From the NCBI RefSeq assembly GCF_031455195.1, contig NZ_JAVDSH010000011.1:124001-188000 (forward strand): a stretch of DNA of 64,000 bases, written 5' to 3'. Made by a program: the position numbers and the translations under genes. The DNA comes from Arthrobacter nitroguajacolicus_D. Lineage in GTDB: Bacteria > Actinomycetota > Actinomycetes > Actinomycetales > Micrococcaceae. Positions within the stretch are counted from its first letter, which is position 1. The number at the start of each line of letters is the position of its first letter. Below, in pieces: positions 15,228-24,091 of this stretch. Below the pieces are notes generated by a model, which did not search any database, was not told the DNA's origin, and worked only from the letters and a program-made list of their open reading frames with translations.

Positions 15228-16598
15228 CTATTTCTCCTGGCTTCGTCCGCGCCCGTTCATCAGCAGCCGGACCGCCAGGAAGAGGATGCCCGCCCCGCCG
15301 AGGCCTACGAAGGTTGTTCCAAGTACTGTGGTCCGGCTGAGGGAGCTGGCCCGGGAAACAGTGGCGGTGTCCACGTTCGTGCCCTGGTTCCTTCCGCCGG
15401 TTCCAGCCAAGGGAACCGCCTGATCCGTGGTCTGGGTGGTGGCCGTATCGGAAGGCCCTGTCACAGGTGCCGTCCTGGTGGCGGTCGCTGTTCGCGTCGG
15501 TCGGCTGATTTGAGTCGCTTTCGCAGTCTGGGTGGCCGTTTCCGTCGCGGCCGCAGTCGCAGTCGCCGTCTGGGTTGCCGTTTCCGTCGCAGTCGCTGTC
15601 GCTGTCGCCGTCTGGGTTGCCGTTTCCGTCGCAGTCGCAGTCGCTGTCGCTGTTTCGGTCGCCGTCTCCGTCGGGGTCGCCGTCGCTGTTTCGGTCGCCG
15701 TCTCAGTCGCAGTCGCAGTCGCTGTCGGCGTCTCGGTCGCAGTCGCTGTCGCAGTCGCTGTTTCGGTCGCCGTCTCCGTCGGGGTCGCTGTCGCTGTCGC
15801 CGTCTCGGTCGCCGGGGGTGCTGACGTCGTGGGAGTCGTGGCGCAGGCCGGGGTAGTGATCACGTTGGTGTCGAGGGCCACCTGCCCATTCCGGGCCAGG
15901 AGCCGCCCCTCAACCCGCGCACCGGTTTGCGCTGTGATGGACGTCAGGGCGAGAACAGAGCCCTTGAACGTTGAGGCGGTGCCCAGTGTTGCTGAGCTGC
16001 CCACCTGCCAAAACACGTTGCAGGCTTGGGCGCCGTTGATGAGGACAACGCTGCTGGCTGACGCTGTGATCAGAGTCGAGGCCACCTGAAAAACGAACAC
16101 GGAGGCCGGATTGCCCTGGCCATCCAAGGTCAACTGTCCGCTGAGCGCCAAAGAAGACGTTGACTTGTACACGCCCTCCGTCAAGGTTTGGCCTACCAGA
16201 TCTCCGGACACGCTGGCCGTGAGCGGGCGGCCCGCAGCATTGTTGTAAGCGGTCGTCAGATCTGACTGTGCCTGTAATGCGACGGCGTCCGCTGCGTGTG
16301 TAGTCCCGGCGGCGATGCCTGGTGGAAATCCGGTGATGGCAGTGCCGGGGCTAAGGCCCAGGTTTCCTTGGAGTGTGCTCGGACCCGTGTTGGTCACAGT
16401 GGTGGCGGCCAACACTGAATACGGCGATGCGGTGCCCAGCTGGACAGTCGTGGCCGCGAAAGCAGGAACCTGTTGCAACATGATGGCTCCTGCAAGGAGA
16501 AGAACTCCTGATGCAGCTCCAATCGCGGTTCCTGTTCGGCGCCGACCCGATCCAGCGGTTCGAACACGTGGGTCTTTTTGCGCAGAGCTATGGCGCAT
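15228..16598 (-). CDS. Sortase-anchored ice-binding-domain (DUF3494) surface protein
   Basis: 456 residues from ATG 16598 with GGAAGGAA upstream. Signal peptide at residues 1-49 (GVLLLAGAIMLQQVPAFA). Residues about 50-247 match the ice-binding/DUF3494 beta-helix family: LGTASPYSVLAATTVTNTG, LGLSPGTAITGFPPG, TEGVYKSTSSLALSGQLTLD, VFVFQVASTLITAS, then GARVEGRLLARNGQVALDTN. A Thr/Ala/Glu spacer follows (264-360), then the sorting motif LAGTG (397-401). A membrane segment (~425-447) and the basic tail RGRSQEK end the protein. The domain may bind ice or act as an adhesin; the sortase partner is 4 nt downstream. Confidence 0.88.
   Translation of the reverse strand: MRHSSAQKDPRVRTAGSGRRRTGTAIGAASGVLLLAGAIMLQQVPAFAATTVQLGTASPYSVLAATTVTNTGPSTLQGNLGLSPGTAITGFPPGIAAGTTHAADAVALQAQSDLTTAYNNAAGRPLTASVSGDLVGQTLTEGVYKSTSSLALSGQLTLDGQGNPASVFVFQVASTLITASASSVVLINGAQACNVFWQVGSSATLGTASTFKGSVLALTSITAQTGARVEGRLLARNGQVALDTNVITTPACATTPTTSAPPATETATATATPTETATETATATATATETPTATATATETATETATATPTETATETATATATATETATQTATATATATETATQTATATAAATETATQTAKATQISRPTRTATATRTAPVTGPSDTATTQTTDQAVPLAGTGGRNQGTNVDTATVSRASSLSRTTVLGTTFVGLGGAGILFLAVRLLMNGRGRSQEK
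15519..15809. repeat. Low-complexity repeat encoding a Thr/Ala/Glu spacer
   Basis: Imperfect tandem hexanucleotide-type repeats (GTCGCN / GTCTCN units on the plus strand) encode TATATPTETATETA-like peptide over about 97 residues of the surface protein. This is a stalk between the ice-binding domain and the cell-wall anchor. Such repeats change length easily by slippage. Confidence 0.85.
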
Positions 16599-16904
16599 GG
16601 CAGTTCCTTCCCCAGCAGGGCAAACGCCCCAAAGCAACTGCCCGACAGATTGTGGGGGAGCTATGTAGCGGACTGTACGCGCACAAATATGGTGTGCCTA
16701 GAGGGCCTTGAGGCCGGAAGAAGTCCGGCGTGAAGGGCGGTGGCACCCCGGTGGGCGGTCATAGGAAGTGCTGGAAGAGCATCGTGCCTGTTCAGACCAT
16801 CAGCATGCTGATAAATAGACTGTCGAGGAAGAATCACAAGTAGTCGAATAATTTATCCAAAATTTTTACAATAGAGCCAATTCGGCCCTCCTGCTGCCCT
16901 CGGC
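16599..16904. other. Intergenic region upstream of the surface-protein operon
   Basis: About 306 bases without a credible gene. The part from 16800 to 16880 is notably AT-rich for this genome (runs such as AATAATTTATCC and CAAAATTTTTACAATAG). It probably carries the promoter of the ice-binding/sortase operon and the 3' end signals of the antiporter gene. No clear hairpin terminator was found. Confidence 0.35.
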
Positions 16905-18206
16905 CTACACGGCCGTGGTCGGTGCGCGACCCTCGTCACCATGCTGTTTGCGTGCTTCGGCAACGCGCAAGCGGTCCAGTCGATTCATCAAGGGCGCAGT
17001 GGTGGCCCCATGCACGACGATCGACAAAGCCACAACCAAGCCGACCATCGCCCACAACTCGCGCGCCTCGCCGTCGAAGTTTCCATGACTCAGCGCGAAG
17101 GCTACGTAGAACAGTGACCCAATCCCGCGAATTCCGAAATAGGAAATGGCCAGACGTTCGCGCGGGCCGGTCTTTCCGCGCATGAGCCCGATCCAGCCGG
17201 CCACGGGGCGGACAAGCAAGAGGAACGCCAAGGCTACCAGCAGCTCCGTCCAGCCGATCCCCTCCAGCAGGCCGCGGGCTATGGCACCTCCAAGGAGGAC
17301 CAGGATCACTACTGTCATAAGGCGTTCCAACTGCTCCACATAGCTGTGCAGCACCTGGTGGTACGCATGGTTGCGTTCGGCGGATCGAATGGTCAGGGCG
17401 CAAACGAATACTGCGACGAACCCATAACCCGACACCATCTCCGTTGCACCGTATGCCAGGAAGGTCGCCGCCAGGGCCACAAAACCTTCAGAATGCTCGG
17501 ACAGCCGAAAACTCTTGCGCTTGGCAGCGAAAAAGACCAAGCTCAGCAACTTGCCCGTACCGAACCCAATCAGCACGCCTGCAACAGTTCGCCACAGAAC
17601 ATCCACCGCAACCCACTCCCCCAACCAGCCGGCCGGGGAGGCCCCCACCAGGCTGATGAGGATGGCCAGATAAACGAAGGGGAAGGCGAGGCCGTCGTTC
17701 AATCCCGCCTCGGATGTCAGGGCGAAACGAACCTCGTCTTCGTCCGGGTCCTCTTCGCTGTCCGCAGGCCTGCCTACCTGCACTTCCGAAGCCAGCACGG
17801 GGTCCGTGGGCGCGATCGCGGCCGCCACGAGGATGGCTGCGGCGAGCCCCAAGCCCAGGACCCACAACCCCAGGAGCGTCATCACCAGGATGCACAAGGG
17901 CATGACAATACCGAGCAAGCGCCACGTGGTGGACCATCCACGCCAACGGAACGGACGGTCCAACGCCAAACCGGCACCCATGAGGGAGGTGATGACGCAG
18001 ATCTCGGTCAGGTGGGTGGTGAACTCGCCGTACTGAACGGGGTCCGGGTCCGGCAGTTCGGGAAGCAAAGTGAACGCGAGAATCCCGCTGCCCAAAAAGA
18101 CCATAGGCATGGACAGCGGCGTCCGTTGCAACAACTTCGGCAAGACAGCAGCGGCCAACACCGCAACGCCTCCCGAGAGGAACAAGATGCTGGGGACTTC
18201 AAACAC
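16905..18206 (-). CDS. Monovalent cation:proton antiporter (CPA family)
   Basis: 433 residues from GTG 18206; AGGAAGAGGA is the ribosome site. Around 12 hydrophobic segments span the protein. Characteristic blocks are LTEICVITSLMGAGLALDRP, AAAIAPTDPVLASEVQVG (the acidic ion-binding region ATDPV-type), EAGLNDGLAFPFVYLAIL and YFGIRGIGSLFYVAFAL. This matches NhaP-like Na+(K+)/H+ antiporters that exchange cytoplasmic cations for protons. A short charged C-terminal tail replaces the large regulatory domain of some relatives. No operon partners. Confidence 0.92.
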   Translation of the reverse strand: MFEVPSILFLSGGVAVLAAAVLPKLLQRTPLSMPMVFLGSGILAFTLLPELPDPDPVQYGEFTTHLTEICVITSLMGAGLALDRPFRWRGWSTTWRLLGIVMPLCILVMTLLGLWVLGLGLAAAILVAAAIAPTDPVLASEVQVGRPADSEEDPDEDEVRFALTSEAGLNDGLAFPFVYLAILISLVGASPAGWLGEWVAVDVLWRTVAGVLIGFGTGKLLSLVFFAAKRKSFRLSEHSEGFVALAATFLAYGATEMVSGYGFVAVFVCALTIRSAERNHAYHQVLHSYVEQLERLMTVVILVLLGGAIARGLLEGIGWTELLVALAFLLLVRPVAGWIGLMRGKTGPRERLAISYFGIRGIGSLFYVAFALSHGNFDGEARELWAMVGLVVALSIVVHGATTAPLMNRLDRLRVAEARKQHGDEGRAPTTAV

Positions 18207-18273
18207 GGATGGTCCTCTTCCTGACGCGCCGTTCGGCGCATCCCAGAAGCCTAGTCCCGGCAGCGCTGTTCTG

Positions 18274-18870
18274 CTATCCGGCCGATCCTGCTAAGCCGGA
18301 TCCAGCCCGGGCAGCAAGCAAGGCTGCCTCAATCAGGACTTCGGCGGCTTGCCTCGCCTGCCCGGCAGCGTCGGGGGTGCCGGCGATGGCCGCCGTCGTT
18401 TGCGCTCCCTCAGCGAGGATGGAAAGCTGCGGGGCCAAGTACGGTGGAGCGCCGGCGTCAGCCGCCAGGGCTGCGACATACTCCTGGAATGACTCTTTGT
18501 GCTTCCGCGCATACTCGGCCACGTCAGGGCTGACGGCTCCCAGCTCGGCGAAGCTGTTGATGAAGCCGCACCCGCGGAAGGAGTCCTGGCAGAACCACCC
18601 AGCCAGGTAGTCGAAGATGGCGAGGAGCTTGGCCCGCGGATCCGCGGCCTGGCGCACCGTGGCATCCAGTCCTTCAGTCCAGGACTGATGGCGGCGTTCC
18701 AGCACGGCCATCACGATGCTGCCTTTTGACGGGAACTCCTGGTACAACTTTTTGAGGGATACCCCGGCAGCCGTGCGCAGCTCATCCATGCCAACGGACT
18801 GGATGCCCTTGGCGTTGTAGAGCCCGTCAGCTGTGGCGATGATGCGGCTTCGGACTTCCGAGATATCCAT
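18274..18870 (-). CDS. TetR/AcrR family transcriptional regulator
   Basis: 198 residues from ATG 18870. N-terminal HTH: RIIATADGLYNAKGIQSVGM, DELRTAAGVSLKKLYQEF, then PSKGSIVMAVLERR. The C-terminal domain resembles the TetR_C subgroup with WFCQDSFRGCGFINSFAELG. It is divergent from an alpha/beta hydrolase gene, and two copies of a GAACGATCGTTC palindrome lie between them, so it most likely represses both promoters. Effector unknown, likely a small hydrophobic compound handled by the hydrolase. Confidence 0.92.
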   Translation of the reverse strand: MDISEVRSRIIATADGLYNAKGIQSVGMDELRTAAGVSLKKLYQEFPSKGSIVMAVLERRHQSWTEGLDATVRQAADPRAKLLAIFDYLAGWFCQDSFRGCGFINSFAELGAVSPDVAEYARKHKESFQEYVAALAADAGAPPYLAPQLSILAEGAQTTAAIAGTPDAAGQARQAAEVLIEAALLAARAGSGLAGSAG

Positions 18871-18890
18871 GTACCCATACTACTTGTATT

Positions 18891-18906
18891 GAGAACGATC
18901 GTTCTA
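18891..18906. promoter_or_regulatory. TetR operator copy 1
   Basis: GAGAACGATCGTTCTA, a palindrome except for the last base, followed directly by TATAGT (18905-18910), a likely -10 box for the hydrolase gene. The same core is repeated at 18925-18940. Confidence 0.82.
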
Positions 18907-18924
18907 TAGTATTTGGACCAGAGA

Positions 18925-18940
18925 GAGAACGATCGTTCTC
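18925..18940. promoter_or_regulatory. TetR operator copy 2
   Basis: GAGAACGATCGTTCTC, a perfect 16-bp palindrome, 34 bp centre to centre from copy 1. It lies downstream of the likely transcription start of the hydrolase gene, so binding would block elongation or initiation. Confidence 0.85.
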
Positions 18941-18965
18941 TACTTCGAGAAAAGGGAACAGAATC

Positions 18966-19799
18966 ATGGGCTTCATCAAAGTCGGAACTGAAAACACCAC
19001 GGACATCGAGCTCTACTACGAGGACCACGGCTCGGGCCAGCCTGTTGTCCTGATCCACGGCTACCCCCTCGACGGCGCCTCCTGGGAGAAGCAGACCGCC
19101 GCGCTCCTGAACGCCGGCTACCGCGTCATTACCTACGACCGCCGCGGCTTCGGCAAGTCCAGCAAGGTCACCACCGGCTATGACTACGACACGTTCGCGG
19201 CAGACCTCAACACAGTCCTCGAAACCCTGGACCTGCAGGATGCCGTGCTGGTCGGATTCTCCATGGGCACCGGCGAAGTTGGCCGCTACATCGGCACTTA
19301 CGGCGAAGCCCGCGTCGCCAAAGCCGTGTTCCTGGCGTCGCTGGAGCCCTTCCTTCTCCAGACCGACGACAACCCCTCCGGCGTACCGTCTTCCGTGTTC
19401 GACGGCATCCGCAACGCCGCCATCGAGGACCGCTACTCATGGTTCACCAACTTCTACAACGACTTCTACAACACGGACAACTTCCTTGGAAACAGGCTCA
19501 GCGAAGAAGCGCTGCGGAACTCCTGGAACGTGGCCGCCAGCTCGTCCTGGTACGCGTCGTTCGCCGTGGTTGACACCTGGCTGACCGATTTCCGCGCCGA
19601 CATCGAAAAGGTCACCGTCCCGTCCCTGATCGTCCACGGCACCGGCGACCGCATCCTGCCCATCGACTCCACCGGGCGCGAGTTCACCAAGCGACTCCCC
19701 TCCGCCGAGTACGTCGAAATCGAAGACGCACCGCACGGGTTCCTCTGGACGCACGGCGCAGAAATCAACGAGATCCTGCTGGGGTTCCTGGCTAAGTAA
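18966..19799 (+). CDS. Alpha/beta hydrolase (non-haem chloroperoxidase/esterase-like)
   Basis: 277 residues from ATG 18966; AAAAGGGAACAG lies upstream. Oxyanion motif VVLIHGYPLDGASWEKQ, nucleophile elbow VGFSMGTGEVGRY (S99), acid in IVHGTGDRILP (D228) and base in EDAPHGFLW (H257). The arrangement YDRRGFGKSS and the FSMG elbow are typical of the bacterial cofactor-free haloperoxidase/arylesterase group. True physiological reactions in this group are mostly ester or lactone hydrolysis. It is controlled by the divergent TetR gene. Confidence 0.9.
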   Translation: MGFIKVGTENTTDIELYYEDHGSGQPVVLIHGYPLDGASWEKQTAALLNAGYRVITYDRRGFGKSSKVTTGYDYDTFAADLNTVLETLDLQDAVLVGFSMGTGEVGRYIGTYGEARVAKAVFLASLEPFLLQTDDNPSGVPSSVFDGIRNAAIEDRYSWFTNFYNDFYNTDNFLGNRLSEEALRNSWNVAASSSWYASFAVVDTWLTDFRADIEKVTVPSLIVHGTGDRILPIDSTGREFTKRLPSAEYVEIEDAPHGFLWTHGAEINEILLGFLAK

Positions 19800-19816
19800 G
19801 TACAAGCATTAACGCC

Positions 19817-19845
19817 CGACGGCGGCAGGTTACCTGCCGCCGTCG
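19817..19845. terminator. Bidirectional hairpin between convergent genes
   Basis: CGACGGCGGCAGG (19817-19829), loop TTA, CCTGCCGCCGTCG (19833-19845): 13 bp perfect. It separates the hydrolase gene from the ring-cleavage operon. No long U-tract on either strand, so efficiency is uncertain. Confidence 0.65.
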
Positions 19846-19861
19846 TGCGTTGACCGGAAAG

Positions 19862-20833
19862 TCAGCGGTTGCGTGGACGCGGCCGGGCAGCCACCCGGGT
19901 CTGCGCTTGCCGCTGGGCGCCCACGGTGTTGCGGATGGATCCGATGCCCTCAACCGTCATGGTCACTGTGTCCCCGGTCCGCAGCGCCGGCGGTGTTTTT
20001 TCCCCGTTCCGGCCCCACAGTTCCGCCAGGCAGCCGCTGCCGCAGGTCCCGGAGCCCAGCACATCCCCCGGCCGGACCACGGAGTCCTGCGACGCGTAGG
20101 CAACCAATTCCGCGAAAGGCCAGCCCATATTGGAGAGCAGATCCTTGCCGATGGCCTCCCCGTTGACCTCTACCGACATGGAGATGGGCAAGAATCCTTC
20201 AGCGTCGTGAAGATCCTCGAACTCATCGGAGGTGACAATCCACGGCCCCAGGGTATTGGCGAAATCCTTGCCCTTGCACGGACCCAGGCTGACCTTCATT
20301 TCGCGGCGTTGCAGGTCCCGGGCAGACCAGTCATTGAGGATGGTGTAGCCAAAGATGTGCCGGTGGGCTTCCTCGGCAGTGAGGTTGCGTCCGTCGCTGC
20401 CGGGAACACTCCCGACGACGGCCGCTACTTCAGTCTCGAAGTCCAACTCCTCGCAGCCTGCCGGAATTCCGATCACCTCGCCGGTGCCGCTGACGGTGTG
20501 CGGATTGGTGAAGTAGAACGTGGGTGCCTGGTACCACTCGGCCACCACGCCGGCCACCCCGTCGATGCTTTTCCGCACGCCTTCCACGTGCTCTTCGAAG
20601 GCAACGAAGTCGCGGATGGTGGAGGGCTTCAGCGGAGCCAGGAGTTTCACGTCCTCCAAGGCCACCGGCGTCGCGGAACGGAAGGTTTCCCCGGCCTGGG
20701 CCAGGGTTGCTGCCAGCCCCGCTTCCAGCAGCGTGGAAACAGTCTGTCCGGCCGGGAGCGCGTAGCAGTTCCCGCTGTCGACGAATCCTGCATACGTTTC
20801 GCCGTCGTGATTCCAGCGCGCGATCTTGACCAT
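19862..20833 (-). CDS. Fumarylacetoacetate hydrolase (FAH) family protein
   Basis: 323 residues from ATG 20833 (MVKIARWNHDGETYAGF). The FAH core is visible: FYFTNPHTVSGTGEVIGIP, the metal-site motif LDFETEVAAVVG (Glu ligands), IFGYTILNDWSARDLQRREM and GDVLGSGTCGSGCLAELWG. The family hydrolyses, decarboxylates or isomerises 2-oxo-acid products of aromatic ring cleavage. It is the last gene of the six-gene operon and the second FAH-fold enzyme in it, so the two may catalyse consecutive steps. Confidence 0.88.
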   Translation of the reverse strand: MVKIARWNHDGETYAGFVDSGNCYALPAGQTVSTLLEAGLAATLAQAGETFRSATPVALEDVKLLAPLKPSTIRDFVAFEEHVEGVRKSIDGVAGVVAEWYQAPTFYFTNPHTVSGTGEVIGIPAGCEELDFETEVAAVVGSVPGSDGRNLTAEEAHRHIFGYTILNDWSARDLQRREMKVSLGPCKGKDFANTLGPWIVTSDEFEDLHDAEGFLPISMSVEVNGEAIGKDLLSNMGWPFAELVAYASQDSVVRPGDVLGSGTCGSGCLAELWGRNGEKTPPALRTGDTVTMTVEGIGSIRNTVGAQRQAQTRVAARPRPRNR

Positions 20834-20843
20834 GGTGGTTGTC

Positions 20844-21914
20844 CTAAACGGTGGCGTGGTCGGCTGCGGCGGTGATGCCCAGTTTGCCTGCGTTACCTGA
20901 AAGAACCTGCTGCTCGGCGCTGCTGTCCAGTGCAGCAGTCCGGATCTCACCTACGGGATCGTCCGAACCCATATCGAACGGGTAATCCGAGCCCAGCAGC
21001 ACTTGCCCGGCACCCGAGATGTGGACAAGCGACTTGAGCTCTTCCGGGGTGTGGACCAGGGAGTCGAAGAAGATTTTCCGCAGGTAGCTCGACGGCGGTT
21101 CGGCGCAGGTCCGCGCCTCCGGCCGCACTTTCCAGGCCCGATCCGAACGCCCTATGGTGGTGGGAAGGTATCCCCCGCCGTGGGCTGCCAGGATTTTCAG
21201 GTCCGGGTGCCGGTCCAGCACTCCGCTGAAAATCAGGTGGGAAAGCGCCACCGCGTTCTCCGCAGGCTGCGACACGGTGTTGGCCAGGTAGAAGCGATCC
21301 AGGCGTTCGTCCAGGGAACATCCGAACGGGTGGAGGAACACCACTGCTTGCAGTTCTGCTGCCCTGGCCCAGAAGGACTCCAAGCGCGGATCAGAGAGTT
21401 CCACCGTAGTGCGTTCCGAATCTGATGGTGTGCCCGCGAAAGACCCGATCTCCACGCCCAGCAGTCCACACTCCACCACGGCATGCTCAAGGGCTTCCAC
21501 CATGAGGTGCGGGTGCTGCAGGGGCACCAGTCCAAGGCCGTTGAGCCGCTGCGGCACCTGGTCCACGTAGTCCCGCACGGCAATATTCGCCTGCCGGGCC
21601 AACTCCAGCGACAAGTCTTCATTGGCGAAGTAGTAGAAGTGCGACGGCGACGGCGAAACGAGCTGAACATCCACCCCTTGGGCGTCCATGTCCGCCAAGC
21701 GTCGGGACACGTCCGTCAGCTTGGGCCACCGCTCCTTGATCATGCGGCCCGAGGCAGCCATGGACTCCGGGCCGTTCCTCTTAACCTCCAGCGCCTGCAG
21801 CGCCGCAAAGCCGTCCGGATCGCTGGCTGAAACCAACTCCTGGAGGGCGGGAAGCAGGACGTGTGCGTGCACGTCTACTACGGGCTGGCCGGAAATCGAA
21901 GTCTGGGGGTTCAT
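20844..21914 (-). CDS. Amidohydrolase-fold decarboxylase-like protein (ACMSD family)
   Basis: 356 residues. N-terminal metal motif VVDVHAHVLLP (HxH), then VFLHPFGCSLD, AHGGGYLPTTIGRSDRAWKV and the catalytic Asp in VLLGSDYPFDMGSDDP. These match the amidohydrolase_2 group with aminocarboxymuconate-semialdehyde and resorcylate decarboxylases, which use one Zn or Mn to decarboxylate aromatic or muconate-type acids. ATG 21914 overlaps the monooxygenase stop as ATGA. In this operon it could remove a carboxyl group from the aromatic substrate or from the ring-cleavage product. Confidence 0.87.
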   Translation of the reverse strand: MNPQTSISGQPVVDVHAHVLLPALQELVSASDPDGFAALQALEVKRNGPESMAASGRMIKERWPKLTDVSRRLADMDAQGVDVQLVSPSPSHFYYFANEDLSLELARQANIAVRDYVDQVPQRLNGLGLVPLQHPHLMVEALEHAVVECGLLGVEIGSFAGTPSDSERTTVELSDPRLESFWARAAELQAVVFLHPFGCSLDERLDRFYLANTVSQPAENAVALSHLIFSGVLDRHPDLKILAAHGGGYLPTTIGRSDRAWKVRPEARTCAEPPSSYLRKIFFDSLVHTPEELKSLVHISGAGQVLLGSDYPFDMGSDDPVGEIRTAALDSSAEQQVLSGNAGKLGITAAADHATV

Positions 21915-23035
21915 GCGCGTTCCTTCAACATGGTGGAGAGCGAGTTCATCAGGCCGGGCACGTCAGCGTCACGGACGCCGTCCAGCATCCATTGGCCCAG
22001 CTGGACCGAGGAGGTGACAACTGCCGCTGCCCTGTCCTGACGGCGGTCCGCGAATTCCTTCCACAGGGTTTCAGTCACGTGGTCGGCAGCGATCAGGAGT
22101 TCAGCCAGAACGGCTGCGTCTTCCAAGGCCATGGCTGCACCCTGGGCCACCGTGGGCGGGCAACTGTGCGCAGCATCGCCGATGATAACGCTCCGCCCCC
22201 GGTTCCACGGCCCTTCAACAAGGTGCGAAGTGAACCAGGTGTAGTTGATCCGGGCACTGTGATCCAGGTTTTCGCGGATCTCCCGCCACGGCCCGCCATA
22301 GGCTGCGGCGAGCGCGGACATGATCTGCGGACCGTCCTCCGGGTTGCGCTCCTGCGCCTTCTCCACCAGGTAGGCATAAATGCTGTCCTCGCCCGTGGGG
22401 CAGTAGCCGGCTATGTAGCAAGGTCCGCCGTACGTCAGGTCCGTGCGGACAACCTCGGCGGGCCGGGGAACAAAAGCACGCCAGATGCCCATGCCAGTCG
22501 GGGCGGGTTCCCCCTCAATTCCCAGGGCCTTGCGGACCGAGGAGTGCAGCCCGTCAGCACCGATGAGCAGGTCATGGCGTGAGCTGTCGCCGTCGGCCGT
22601 ACGGACGGTGACGCTGCCGCCGTCGTCAATGACCTCGGTGACCGCCCTGCCGTAGGAGATCCTGGCGCCGGCCTGAAGGGCGCGTTCGCGGAGGATCGCC
22701 GTGAGGTCCGGGCGGTACATGCCCAGAGTCGCCGGAAGGTCATCGCCGCCTGTCCGGATGTCTTCCAGAACCGCGATGACCGTCCCGGCGGGGTCCGGAG
22801 CGCGGAGGCCTAGGTTGCTGAAGGAATACCCCTTGGCTTCCACCTGGTCCCAGACGCCCAGCTGGCGAAGGATCCGCAGGGCGTTCCCTTGCAGAGTGAT
22901 GCCCGATCCCAGAACCTGCGGCTCGTTGGCTTTCTCCATGATTTCGACGTCGACCCCGGCGTCGGCGAGGAGGATGGCAGCAGCCAGACCCGCGGCTCCG
23001 GCTCCGGCTATTCCCACTGTCTGTACTGCTGCCAT
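21911..23035 (-). CDS. FAD-dependent aromatic monooxygenase (PHBH-type)
   Basis: 374 residues from ATG 23035. FAD motif VGIAGAGAAGLAAAILLADA, the DG motif DLLIGADGLHSSVRKALG and the GD motif VIIGDAAHSCPPTVAQGAAM are all present, in the order of the p-hydroxybenzoate hydroxylase family. Such single-component enzymes use NAD(P)H and O2 to hydroxylate phenolic rings, usually ortho to an existing hydroxyl, giving the catechol or hydroquinone cut by the ring-cleavage dioxygenase. It is coupled to the downstream amidohydrolase gene. Confidence 0.9.
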   Translation of the reverse strand: MAAVQTVGIAGAGAAGLAAAILLADAGVDVEIMEKANEPQVLGSGITLQGNALRILRQLGVWDQVEAKGYSFSNLGLRAPDPAGTVIAVLEDIRTGGDDLPATLGMYRPDLTAILRERALQAGARISYGRAVTEVIDDGGSVTVRTADGDSSRHDLLIGADGLHSSVRKALGIEGEPAPTGMGIWRAFVPRPAEVVRTDLTYGGPCYIAGYCPTGEDSIYAYLVEKAQERNPEDGPQIMSALAAAYGGPWREIRENLDHSARINYTWFTSHLVEGPWNRGRSVIIGDAAHSCPPTVAQGAAMALEDAAVLAELLIAADHVTETLWKEFADRRQDRAAAVVTSSVQLGQWMLDGVRDADVPGLMNSLSTMLKERA

Positions 23036-23098
23036 CGTTGACTCCTTTGTTGGGACGGCGATTACTGCTTTGTTGCCCGGTTCTGGAACCCGGGCGGA

Positions 23099-24091
23099 CT
23101 ACCTGACGGCGATCGGGTTGACCGGTGATCCCACTGCACCCGTGATGGGAAGCGGGGCTGCGGTCAACATGAAGTCATACCTGCCGTCCAGGGCGCAAGC
23201 CTCTGCCAGGGCATCCGGATCCCACATTTCGCCCAGGAACAGGCCTAGGTTGGGGATGGCGATCTGGTGGAGCGGCTGGAAAGCGCCCTCGAATTCGTTG
23301 GGCCGGACCTCGAAACCCCACGTATCCGTTGCGATACCCGCGATCTCGGAAGCGTGAAGCCACGGTGCTGTGGTGAAGGACAGGCCTGGAGCGGAGCCGC
23401 CTGCGTACTCGCCCCACCCTTCGCGGCGTACACGGCTGTACTGGCCGGTGCGGATGATCACGATGTCCCCCCGCCGTACCTGCGAACTGGCGCCTTGGGC
23501 CTGGACGGTCTGCTCAAGGTATTCCGGGGTGATGGCAAAGCCGTCAGGCAATTCCCCATGGACTCCCAGGACGCGCCCCACATCCAGCAACACGCCACGG
23601 GTGACGATCTTTGCTGCTGCAGTCTCAATTCCGGTGACCAAATCGCCTTCGGAGGTGACGACGTCGCCCGCTGCCCTGCCGTTCCAGGCCTTGCCGCGGT
23701 CGAAGATGTGCCCCAACCCGTCCCACTGCGTGGAACATTGGAGGGGCATGGCAATCACGTCATCGGCGCCGCCGAAACCGTGCGGGAAGCCTTGGTTTCC
23801 ACGTTCGGCGTCAACCCCGGTGTCCGTCATGGTGTGCACCGGGTTGGTGCGGCGCCGCCAGCCCTTTTGGGGACCGTTGGTGTCGAACGGCTGCGAAAGG
23901 GAGAACGCCTCACCGGAGGTGACCAACGCTGCTGCCTCAATGCGCTTTCCGGCATCAATGAAGTTCAGCGTCCCCAGCACGTCCGCTTCGCCCCAACGGC
24001 CCCAGTTGTTGTACTGCTCCGCTGCGGCCGTGATGCTGGCCAAAGGATCGTTGCGTTGGATCACCGGCACCTCCACCTGGTTGGACGTCAC
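23099..24091 (-). CDS. Cyclase-family (kynurenine formamidase-like) hydrolase
   Basis: 330 residues from GTG 24091, which overlaps the FAH stop as GTGA. The PF04199-type metal motif is seen in MPLQCSTQWDGLGHIFDRGK (the HxGTHxDxPxH motif in variant form), followed by GVLLDVGRVLGV and RRGDIVIIRTGQYSRV. Family members are Mn/Zn hydrolases such as kynurenine formamidase and isatin hydrolase. Here the role is probably hydrolysis of an amide, lactone or lactam intermediate, but no specific substrate can be assigned. Confidence 0.82.
   Translation of the reverse strand: MTSNQVEVPVIQRNDPLASITAAAEQYNNWGRWGEADVLGTLNFIDAGKRIEAAALVTSGEAFSLSQPFDTNGPQKGWRRRTNPVHTMTDTGVDAERGNQGFPHGFGGADDVIAMPLQCSTQWDGLGHIFDRGKAWNGRAAGDVVTSEGDLVTGIETAAAKIVTRGVLLDVGRVLGVHGELPDGFAITPEYLEQTVQAQGASSQVRRGDIVIIRTGQYSRVRREGWGEYAGGSAPGLSFTTAPWLHASEIAGIATDTWGFEVRPNEFEGAFQPLHQIAIPNLGLFLGEMWDPDALAEACALDGRYDFMLTAAPLPITGAVGSPVNPIAVR

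Noticed and set aside
15519..15809. Possible CRISPR-like or minisatellite array
   Set aside because: The repeat unit is about 6 nt without unique spacers and is translated as a Thr/Ala/Glu stalk inside the ice-binding protein gene.
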